NCBI GenBank assembly: GCA_030248135.1
Contig: JASANC010005309.1
Location: 117,585 to 181,584 of the forward strand
Direction of reading: 5' to 3'
Source of the DNA: Theristus sp. LFF4_11
Lineage: Eukaryota > Nematoda > Chromadorea > Monhysterida > Xyalidae
DNA: 64,000 bases
Shown in pieces: positions 24,183-33,900 of this stretch; the stretch's first letter is position 1; every line of letters begins with the position of its first letter. The notes under the pieces are model-generated. The model made no database searches. It saw nothing but the letters and a program-made list of their open reading frames with translations, and was not told where the DNA came from. A program made the position numbers and the translations under genes.

Positions 24183-24418
24183 TTATTTCTGTCTCAGCTT
24201 AATCAATTAACTCAGCTTAATCAATGTTTTCCGTGTGTTCGCTCACTGGTTGTTGTTGTTCGGTGTTCGTTTGTTCGTATTGCTCTCGCTTGTTATTGAA
24301 ATTTTACTCCCAAAAAATATCTTTACATCTCATTTCTATTACTTCTGCAAGAATCGTTTCCAGTTGAATATCAGAACATTTGATCATCAGTTCAACTTGA
24401 ATTCTTATACTTGTTGAA

Positions 24419-26172
24419 CTATTCTATCACTGGTTGAGCATTATTCGATTTTTTGAGTTTCTTTCTTCGTCTGCATTTTCGTTTTTTCTCTGTCTTTTCT
24501 GAACTTTTTATCTGCGATTCGGACAATGGAATTGATAACTTTCGTTTCTTTTTCTTCTTGCACGACAACGGATTCGGTCCACCTTTGCGCTTCCGGCGTT
24601 TCTTGGTTGTCGGTTGTTCAGGACCCAGTATCTAAAAAATGCAAGACAGGTACGATTTATCAACAAGTGTTGGTCTGCCAAACAAACAACATCCTGTTCG
24701 TCGAAAATTGATTTGACAGAAACACCTGGATCTGACAGAAACTTACTTTATTTGACCGATTTGACCAAACAAGTTATTCGGGGGACGCAAATTTTACCAA
24801 TCGTTTGCGTCAACCAACTGACGCAGAAAAATTTCAACGAAGAAAACCCAGGTACGAATACAGATTTTGCTACACATAACTAATTCACTCGATGCAGACT
24901 TTTGAAAAAAGAGTCTTATAAACGACAATGTTCTGATGTTCGCTCTTTCCCGTATTTTACATAGAATTCCCCTTGACGATGACGCAAAGTCACGTAAAGA
25001 TCGCGTTGAGAGACCGCAAACGGCTACAGTACGCACACCAACCAACGAACCTTGTTCCTCAACTCCGCCAACGTCTGCTGCTCCGTGCGAGCGCACAGTT
25101 TCTCAGCAACGGCGTTCTCAGCGGCCAGTCTGCTCATCAGCGGCGGCTTCTCCAGGAGCACCGTCTGATACTTGCAGAACAGTACGGGTACACCCGGCAA
25201 TGCCCGTAATCGTCTCGTCAGCTCGTGGTCCTGTGTGCCGATCATCAGCGGTGGTACCCGTTCCGCGGAGCAACCCGACCCGTCGTCTACAGCGAATGCA
25301 CCGCTCGTCGATTCTCCATTGTTGTTCGATGTTGGTGGGTGCCGTGAATTGTGTCCATTGCGCGCTTCCACCAATCGCCCGATGCAATCGGCGCCCGACA
25401 GAGAACGCGACGTCGATGTTTTCGAGTTGCGCTTGTTTCTGTTGCGCTTATGAACGCAGGGCTCGAGGTCGAATTGGCGAGCGATGTAGAGACCCGCGTA
25501 GACCGGCTCGCCGAGACTCTCCAGTTCGGCTGAAAGGTTGAGAGAAAAAACGTGGTAAATTTTGAAGCACTGTTCACGTCCATTTAATTGGGACTGCAGT
25601 CTAAGCCAGCCGTTGCGTTCTGGAGGTCGCCGAAAAACGCGCCGCTCACTTGCAGGCTGGCTGACGTCATATTTGTGCGGCAACGAACCTCAACGAGTTT
25701 TTTTTAGTTGGCGGCATGTGACACGCCTTTGCCAGTTACTGGCAGTAAGTTTGCATTTGCTACTATTGCACCTGCATGGCGACTGGATAACGTCGCCAGT
25801 GGCTAAAGGAGTATTCATGAAGTATAGTATTTAATGACCGCGTAGCTATCTTTTAACACAGATACACGTCACCAAATGCTGCATCATGAATGCCGCTTCA
25901 CACGCAAAAAAGTTGCTTTTGAATTGTAAGTAACCGAAAGAGAAACTGAAATCACTCAACATGCGTCTCGAACCTAGCACACATTTTGTCGTGCGAATGT
26001 CGCACGCGGCGTGCAGGTACTTCGGCAGCTGTTCGCGAATGTTCAGCTGTTGCTCTTTCGCCGCGACGAAGAACGTGCCGTCCAACACGACGCGATACGG
26101 CGGCGACACACCGTGGTTGTGCCGGTAGAACGTCAGAATTCGTTGCGCGCGTTTGTAGCGGCGGATTTTCAT
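24419..26172 (-). CDS. UTP23: UTP23, small-subunit processome PIN-like protein
   Basis: UTP23 acts in the nucleolus in early 18S rRNA maturation and snR30/U17 release. Three exons on the - strand, phases agreeing: 26172-25974, 25529-25051, 24631-24419 (296 aa; human 249). The start is the Met of MKIRRYKRAQRIL, matching the family N-terminus. PYRVVLDGTFFVAAKEQQL, NIREQLPKYLHA and TTKCVL follow, then AELESLGEPVYAGLYIARQF and IGTQDHELTRRLRALPGVPV. The last exon has the basic tail with the family signature GGPNPLSCKKKKKRK. Acidic PIN residues remain in VLDGTF and GTQDHE. Cys and His in the PCVHK and GADCIG segments match part of the zinc-binding set. The extra length is an insertion of about 40 residues before GTQD, rich in Asn, Ser and Gly. 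Confidence 0.92.
25804..25899. mobile_element. Palindromic MITE, family GCATTCATGAAGCAGTATTTA, copy 1
   Basis: GTATTCATGAAGTATAGTATTTA pairs with CACCAAATGCTGCATCATGAATG. The central part (GCGTAGCTATC ... ACACAGATACACG) also pairs. Copy 2 is at 42626-42720 and a partial relative near 31455-31500. It lies in the first intron of UTP23. Confidence 0.6.
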
Positions 26173-26887
26173 TGTTTTTTCTTTCTCTCTCTCTGCTTTT
26201 TCTCGTTTCGCTAATCGACTATTTCTGGTGTCTCTGCGGAAAAATACGCGGAACCATGATGTTATTGCAGCCACAAACTATAAACTTGAGAACGGATTGG
26301 CTGAGTTGTGATTGGTGGAGAACAAGCGAAGGGGCCAATCAGCCCGCTGAGACTGATTAATTCACGCGCGCGCTGGCTGACACGTAGCAGCAGCTGCAGC
26401 ATTTCATAGGCGGACCTAAAAAACGCACGCATTACAGCGTTTCACTGCATGCTGAAGCTACCGCTGGCGCTTCAGCGAGCATGCTGCAGATGCGCTGTTC
26501 CTTTACTTCTTGAATGGCGCTTCAGTGAACAACTGTAGACGCATAACTGGACTCAAACAAAAACATCAAAACAATAGACAAGCAAAATGGCCGCAAGAAA
26601 CAAAAAAACACTTCGCACGATACACGCTCAAAAAACTCGGAAGTCGCAGCATACAACCTGTCTATTGAAACGTGCCCGACCGAAACGGCGTCATATGCTT
26701 TGACAAATAACAGTCTGTCACTTTGGTCAATCCTTTCACAGAAAAAAACACCAGTGAAGAGTGAAAAACATAAACCAAACTGAAAATCTAATGATTCTGC
26801 GTGACAAACATCATATGACGTCATTTCGGTCGTCCAATAAACAGGCTTCTTCACATTCAACCTCCGAACGTAAGTTCACGCGAAAAT
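26173..26887. other. Spacer between UTP23 and the NDUFAF8-like exon
   Basis: No coding exon recognised. It should hold the UTP23 promoter and the 3' UTR of the upstream - strand gene. A local palindrome built from GCGCTTCAGCGAGCATGC lies near 26400-26525. Confidence 0.4.
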
Positions 26888-27010
26888 TCACGATTGCGTG
26901 CTTACCGTCGACTGTTTCAAGCATCGCATCAACGCCTCGAACTCTGTGGCACACTGGCGCTTCGTGATGCTTTCTGCCGACGCCGACACACAACGGGCGT
27001 ACGCGGTGGC
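26888..27010 (-). CDS. NDUFAF8: NDUFAF8-like complex I assembly factor (last exon)
   Basis: NDUFAF8 is a small CHCH-type protein that stabilises NDUFAF5 during mitochondrial complex I assembly. The exon follows a clear acceptor (TTTTTTGCTTGCAG on the - strand). It encodes ATAYARCVSASAESITKRQC, then ATEFEALMRCLKQS, and reads to a stop at 26888-26890. Human NDUFAF8 has YGRCV, then a spacer, then FCAREFEALRSC, so Cys placement and the EFEALxxC motif agree. The expected N-terminal exon, about 25-30 residues, should lie at higher coordinates; I searched to about 27.8 kb without a convincing match. A GTAAGC inside the exon at 26905 could be a donor to a further exon, but reading through gives a C-terminus of normal length. 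Confidence 0.7.
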   Translation of the reverse strand, partial: ATAYARCVSASAESITKRQCATEFEALMRCLKQSTVSTQS

Positions 27011-27210
27011 CTGCAAGCAAAAAACGAACAAACAATGAAGCCGAAAAAATGGAAACGAGCGAACGAGTGCTGTTGGTGATTTTTTGGTGTCTATGTAGTA
27101 AAGGCGCATTCACATGTTTCAGCCATTTTCGCCTGACTGTTGTCACCAGTGGCAGAAAAATTGCAGTGACTTCAACAGAGATACTGCTGTTGATTATAAC
27201 GTGCAAGCAC

Positions 27211-27345
27211 TGTTTCTTGCGGTTTCGCCTGGTAAGCGTATACCGCGGGTCCCCAGGCTCGTCAGTACGACAAGGCCGGGTTAGACCAGCGCAGACGGAT
27301 GTTGTGTCTGGCTGAAGCATCAGCAAAACAGTGGATCACACAATG
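27211..27345. repeat. Dispersed repeat, GCGGTTTCGCC family, copy 2
   Basis: GCGGTTTCGCCTGGTAAGCG, ATACCGCGGGT, CCCCAGGCTCGTCAGT and a closing GCATCAGC match the copy at 12761-12895 in the same order. It lies in the spacer upstream of the NDUFAF8-like exon. Confidence 0.55.
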
Positions 27346-27831
27346 TTACCATTTGCTAGCAACTAGCACTTTTATCGCAGTGACAATTCGCAAAACGTGA
27401 ACTTGGACAGAATGAATTACTGACGCCGCTGTTTTTGATTGGTCGAAAACCTCAAGCAAAGCGCACACCTGTGTGTTGCATAGCCAACTACTGCTGGAAG
27501 GACAATAGATTATGAATGCATCTGGCAGCCAACCAGCAGCAGCTAGCGCTAAAATTGTGCGTGCTTGCGTTTTTCGCCGATGATTCGCCGAATGACCATT
27601 CCAGTGCAACACGCTGATTGGTCAGTGTAACACTTACAGCAAAAACACTTGACCAGTTGGAGTATACAAATTACATGTTTACGAATCGTTTATATTCAGA
27701 CCATTTCAAACTACACTCACATTCCTCATATTTTTTTCACTCCAGTCTTCTCTCGAAACAAGTATCCCTCCCCCACTATCAACGATCAGTCATCATCAAC
27801 CCCCCCCCCCCCGATCCATCAATCAACCATC

Positions 27832-30800
27832 ATGGGCAACAGCCACAGTGACATTCCTACGACCGTTGATGTTCTGAAGAATGAAAAGACAAGACCAAAG
27901 TCCACGAAACCCGATACCGTTAACGTACGTTGTTGGAGCTCTGGTTTTGTTTTGCGTTTGTAATTTGTATCCAAACTCGCATTTAAAAATACTGCAGTTT
28001 CAATATATTTGTTGGTTTGTTTTATAAAGTTGAAAAGTAAAACTGATACCGGCACAAACACACCTCTGTGGACGACAAATTTTCAAACGCCGCTGTTTGC
28101 GGCGCCAACAACAACAACAAAGTTACATTTTAAAACCGTTTTCTATTTTCAAAAACTGGCCCACGGACTTCAATCATTCACTGAACACACAGGTGGCGCA
28201 ACTGTTATACGAGCACGTGAACTGCTTCAGCGAACAGCTGGCGTTCATCGATAAGAAGCCACCACATCTACCGGAGCCTGAACTGATTGAACTGGCGAAC
28301 AGAACGAAACAGTTGGTCGCCGAAGAGGAGATGGTCCTTCATGTGTGTGATTGAAAAAACCTTCGAAGTTCCCGATTTCACAAGCCATGTGTCAATTTTA
28401 GTGATGCATACGGTGTTGGCTGAAACACGACGTGCTGCTTCTTGAAACGTGTCTTTGTGATTTGCTCGTCCCAAGACAACAAACACATTGGCACACCAGC
28501 ACTGCCACATACACACTGTATGTAATATCGTCTTCGTGGCAGTTTGTGCGGTAACTATTGACGACATGACAGTCGAAATCGATTTGTATACATACTTAAA
28601 AGTGATTTTTTTGATTTCTGATCAGAGGTTGCTTGCAATGAGTCGTTGTAGGTTCCTAATCCTAAACCTAATCCTAATCCTAAGCCAAGCCTTTTTGATA
28701 AGGTGAAAATGATCAATTTAGTTTTTGCATTTTTTTCTTTCCTGTGTTAAAGGGCAGGGGCCACCGCTACTGCACATGCACCTGTTTTAATAATGATGCA
28801 TTACGGTCGAAATCAACCAAGTTGCATGGGGGTTCACTGCATTTCGGCCTGGCCAACATCAGATACAGAAAGGGGTGGACCGATCAATAGTGTGCCCCTC
28901 TCGAACCACTTGAGTTCCAGTTACACAAAACACGCGCCAGAAACGTGCACTGTTACAATGGAAAAACTGTAATTGTCCCAGTTGTGTTTTTCATTCAAAT
29001 AACCATCAACAGCTGGAACCACCGGTGCACGTGATTGGCCCGCTCTACGGCCACTATCTGTCGCTGTGGCGAATGCTGAACGTCGCCGGATACCCGCCGA
29101 GCCCGAGCAACCAGCTGATATTCCTCGGCAACTATGCTTGTTAGCTGCGACGGGAGAGTGCCGTTGTCATTAGAGAACTTTGCATTTCAGTCGAATAACA
29201 CAACTGAGTGTCGTGTTGTAAACCACTGAAACCAAACAGTTACCAGCAACTCATTCCCATTATACTGTCAGCAAGTTGCATTTTTTGCGTTTCACGGTGG
29301 TGCCCTTCGGGTTTGTCAATGCGACAGAACTAAACTGTTTGAATACTTTTGGCCTTTCTCAGAATGCTCTTTCATTCTGAGCGAATGGTCACGTTTCAGC
29401 GCATTGAACAGCCATATGTATTTTCTCAGAAAATAATTGACACCTTTTGAGTTGACAATAATTGACACCTCAGAAAACAACAGCATTGAAAAGGCGCCGC
29501 GTGTGGTTTTGCTCAGAACGATATCCTTCATTCTGAGCGACAAAAACGTCACAAACACACACACACACACACACAACATCTATAATATTCGCAGCGCGCG
29601 GGCCGAACTGCCTGCTGGTGATCACGGTGGTGATGGCGTTGAAGATCAGATACCCGAAACACGTGCACCTGCTGCGTGGGCCGCACGACTGCGTGGATGG
29701 TGCGCACGAGTACGGACTGTACTACGACACGCTGCGGCAGTCGTCGCCGACCTACACCGAGGACACGGTGACCGCGATCATCGAGATGTAAGCGGCCGTC
29801 CTGCAATTCTTGGTGATCGCTGCTCAATTCGTCGATCACCATCGTGTCTGGTGTTCCTGGTTCTGCCTGCGACTCACGCAATGTATAGAAAGGAAATCGA
29901 GTTCATGACTGACTGACGGGGCAATTCTGAGTTGTTGAAGAGCACCTGGCTCTGGACCGGGTCACTCAGAAAGTTGCCGCCTCAAGAATTGAACAAATTC
30001 CACTTTTCTTTGCGTGCGCAAGCGCATCGACTCGCAACGAACCAAACAAGGTTATGACGCAATGCCATCTGGCTCGTCAGCAGTGATCGGCAAACTCGAA
30101 TTTGCTTGCGACAATTTCGAGATACTATCTACATTGTAAGATAACCACGAAGCACTTCAATAAAGCTCGGTGGTCAAATTTGGGCGCAACGTAACAGATG
30201 ATCCAGTCAAGACTGGAAACAAATGACTTGCTTGAACGACCACTGGAACCTGATCGTCACCAATGAGCACACTCCAACTTGCAGTCATACGCGGGCATAG
30301 CCTCCGCACAGACTGGACGATAACCGTCAGTTGAGGTGTGATGAACTGAACAGACACCAGTCTACTGCAGCATGCCGATCTTCAGGTACGAGCAGCTGCC
30401 ACTGGCGGCGCACGTCGCCCATCGGGTGCTGTGCATCGCCGGCGGACCGTCCATTCACCTGTTCTCGTCTCCGAAGTCGACCGAACGTCAATCATCCAAA
30501 GACGACGACGACGACCGAGTGAACGGCAACGTCACCGAGCAGATGATTCGCTTTCCGCTGAGACCGCGGGAAGACCGTCCGAACCTGTTGCAGAAGATTC
30601 GCATGATAAAGCGACCGCTGCGCCTCGATCCGGAGGTCTGCTGGCTGATCGGCTTTTAATTCAGCATGATTGCTGCACCGACTTCGGGTTGAGTTGGTTT
30701 TTTTTATCAACCACGATGACGGAAAAGTTTCAGTTCAGTCGTACACTGAAATGCCGCAACTGAACTGCTCTCATCGCTGCGTGCGAACGAATTGTGTCGC

Positions 30801-32663
30801 ATTTGCAGGACTGAAGAAACGAAATTTCATCATACTGTCCAGTCCAGTTACACTGTAAAACATGCAACCTGTTGGTGCATTGTGGCATTTTGCTTTTTGA
30901 ATGCTGATTGGCTGCTCGAGCTGATTGGCTGGACCAATCAGCAAGCCCAATTAAAATGCGTCCAGCGCCAGCCAGACGCACTGAGTCGCCAAGTGTGCTG
31001 ATTTTCGAGCAAACACACCAGTTCAGCAGTTATTATGAGCTTCAGCTAAGCACAGGTGGCTTCCAACTGTCAATGTTCCTACTCTAATTTCTGAAGTGTT
31101 CCTGTTTCCCTCAGCTGTTCCTGTTAGCATTCTGTTTACGCTTAATATCTTATTGTGCCAGGTGGACCAGCTAGCGTTCGACCTGTTGCACAGCGTGCCA
31201 GACGAGAGCGAGCTCGCGTTCCTCGGCACACGACTCGCCGATCAGGGCGTTCGCCGGTTCGGACCGGCTGCAGTGAAATGGTTCGCCTACAGTGCCTCAT
31301 TCGATTTGATGATACGGTTGGTAGCGCAGTGATGAAACGTTGGAATAATATTGTATCTTTTTTCGGTTCCGCGATTCGATGCGTTCAATGTAAGGTATAA
31401 AGACGGGATATTAATTTCATGCTTGACGCGTCAATTCAAAAGTTTCCCAAAGTGACACTGAAGCAGTATTCATGAAGCATTACTAGTCACCGCGTGGCTG
31501 TGTTAAATCGCTGAAAACGAGACAGAGTCACTTGCACTTCGGTATTGGCGTGTCACAAACATAAAACACATAAACATAACACATAAACACAAACACAAAT
31601 TCTTCTGTTTTTTTTCAAACAGGAGCAGTCAAGTCTTGGAGGACGGATTTCTGTTATGGCCAGACAAGAATATTCTGTCGATCATGTCAGCGATACGCTT
31701 GAACGGAGTGTTCTCGAACGCTGCCGCCATTGTGTATGTTTCAAATATGTGCAGTCATGAAGTGCGGGGTTATTGTGCACTAAAATCATACATAATTTCG
31801 CAAAAATAAAAACTCTGGTTGCCAAAACACAAATTGCAGCCAGGTTTGGTAAAAAAAACTGTTTTTAAATCCAGGTAGAAAAACTTTTTACTCCTAGAGC
31901 CAATCCAAATCACGGCGTTTACTGCAGTTGCTTTTCGTTCTTCGTCCGGCAGGAAAGAACGTTGAGAATGAGAACGACCAGAGAAAGTTTTTCTCCTCAT
32001 ACGTCGGTTGCCATTCCCATCTCTGTGAGCTCACCAAAAAACAAAACCAAAAAAAAACAAGACGATCGTGTCACGCAACACGTTATACGGAACGTCGAAA
32101 CCTCCATCTAAGAATCTAACGTTTTACCATTCGAATCTGAAGCCCATCGACAAACAAACAAACTCGTCTTGCTTTCTCAAACAACACGCACATTCGAAGC
32201 TTGCTGATGTCAAACCCGGCAGAGTTCATGAAAGCACAGAACGACCGTGAATGGGAAACTCCAATTTGCAGCTACATACCGCTGTCGCTGCAGTGTGTCA
32301 TCAAGAAGATCATGTATCGGTCTCGCGACGACGAGGAGACGTCGCGTTACGGTGTGTTGCGAATGTTCTAACATCGAAATAATCTTGTGCCTTTCGTTTT
32401 TTTGGAACCGGCGGGCCAGCTGAAGTTCTCGTTTGTTCATGGGTCCGGTGGGTGGTTGCAATGGTTTCTTTTGAAAACTTGTTTTTTTTGTTTTCCGATT
32501 CTCAGGTGCCTCGATTGAAGACTCCGAAGAAGAGGAGTCGACCAGCCAAGAGAGCTCAGACGACAGCGGCAGCGGCAGCGCCGAAAAGAAGAGCACGAAA
32601 AAGGATAGCAAGGAGAACGGGGAGGAGACGGAGGAGAAGGAAGACGAGAAAGACGAGAAGTGA
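27832..32663 (+). CDS. PP1-related protein phosphatase lacking metal ligands (predicted pseudophosphatase)
   Basis: The fold matches PP1 along its length but the active site is degraded. Exons: 27832-27924, 28193-28342, 29013-29139, 29595-29787, 30386-30635, 31162-31316, 31623-31731, about 32062 to 32351 (internal border unclear), 32506-32663; about 500 aa (PP1 about 330). Against PP1, GDIHGQ reads GPLYGH, GDYVDRG reads GNYASRG, GNHE reads GPHD, CCHGGLSP reads CIAGGPSI, and AHQVVEDGYEFF reads SSQVLEDGFLLW. All six metal-binding positions (D64, H66, D92, N124, H173, H248 in PP1) are changed, while the catalytic His of GNHE survives. Structural segments stay close (LPLAAHVAHRVLC; RFGPAAVKWFAY; NLTFYHSNLKPIDKQTN). 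The N-terminus MGNSHS fits the N-myristoylation consensus. The last exon is an acidic Ser/Glu/Lys tail. Frames and phases stay open, so it looks like a working gene, not a relic. ATTAAA near 32680 may be its poly(A) signal. Confidence 0.87.
28582..28812 (+). repeat. TTAGG-rich dispersed repeat, copy 1
   Basis: About 230 bp in an intron of the PP1-like gene, carrying CCTAATCCTAAACCTAATCC. Nearly the same sequence occurs inverted at 36200-36430, with the flanking blocks GTTAAAGGGCAGGGGCCACC and AATAATGATGCATTACGG in both. Diverged relatives lie at 36765-36845, 37146-37270, 37300-37450 and about 56965-57010. Confidence 0.8.
28828..28920 (+). repeat. Dispersed repeat ending TCGAACCACTTGAGTT, copy 1
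   Basis: TTCACTGCATTTCGGCCTG, then CAACATCAGATACAGAA, then TCGAACCACTTGAGTT recurs in the same order at 43572-43668. Both copies are intronic and non-coding. Confidence 0.55.
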
Positions 32664-33900
32664 CTGTGGACAAAAGAAATTAAAAAGATAAATTTGAGTC
32701 GATTACCCCATTCTGACCTTTTTTCTTGTAATCAATGCGTCAATCGACTTATTTCTAACTCACGTTATTCTCTGTGAAAACTGGTTGAGAGAGTCGTGTC
32801 CGTTGATTCAATCAAGTAAACACACCGTTTGTAACGAAATGAAATTCGAAACAGAATGGAAACATTTGATACCCATCATGCAGCGAATGCAACGATTTAC
32901 CGGAAGTTATAAACGTAAAACAAAAGTTGTCAAAACAAGAAACAACGAGTGTCCCCGACTCGGGGAAGGCTTTGGCTCCACGGGGCCCTAGTGTCCATTT
33001 ACCCCCGACACGGAACCAAAGGAGTTTGGCGCCCCTTAAGTTTCTGAAACTGGAAAGCTCGAAAGCCACAAATAAAAAAAACACCCGCATACCTCGACAG
33101 AACAACGTCCCAGATTCTTGACCAATTCAAAGACGCGCCTTCGGTTGCTGCCGGACTTTGAAACGTCTGTCGGCATTGAAGTTTTCCGAGAAAAAAATGC
33201 TCTTAGAACTCGTTTGCCTGAAAATTGTGAACGTTTTCGCAAGCTGGCTGCGGCAAATCAACAGCAACAAAATTCAAGTTCAGAGTGAAAATGGGTGGTT
33301 TCAAAAAAGGTGTCAAATCAGACAAAGTAGACTACAAGCACGAAAATACCAACGCGGAATTTTGAAGAAATCCATTTTCAAATTTTGAGGAATTTAGAAT
33401 TCAGCCCAACGAATTCAGAAATTTCATTCAATGTTTTTCCATTTCTCAAGTTTTATGACCACTAAAACAAAACAATACTTTTCAATTAACTGTAAAACAT
33501 GACAGCCAAAACAATGCAATGACAAATCAAAAAATCAATCGAATGACCAGTTGTGCAAAATATTCAGTTGCGTAAAGTGAAACTAAACTTGAAAATCACA
33601 AGGACTGAATCGCACGCAAACCAGCACAATAATAAAAAGTTTACATAAACTGAAGAACACGCAAGAAATTTCGAACAAGAAAGCCAAGACATAAAAGCAC
33701 ATTCACATGTTGCAGCGATTTGTCGCCGCGACAAAGATGTCTCGTGCCAAAATGGACCATAGATTTTGTCGCCGGGGTCATCATTGCGCGCGCAGTACGT
33801 GCACTCCATCGTTTAGCGACCAAATTTGTGCCGCTGCCAACAAATCGCCGAGCAGCATGGGAATGAAAGCGCCTCAAAATCCAAATCACCGATGTCAAAA
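32664..33900. other. Spacer between the PP1-like gene and LAMTOR5 (convergent)
   Basis: No exon recognised. It holds the two 3' regions and one palindromic element (33693-33873). The rest is AT-rich with a short GC-rich patch near 32950-33030. Confidence 0.4.
33693..33873. mobile_element. Palindromic MITE next to the LAMTOR5 stop
   Basis: AGCACATTCACATGTTGCAG with CGATTTGTCG on the left pairs, imperfectly, with CAAATCGCCGAGCAGCATGG and GAATGAAAGCGCC on the right. A related left end, GCGCATTCACATGTTTCAG, is seen at about 27108. It ends 27 bp from the LAMTOR5 stop codon. Confidence 0.55.
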
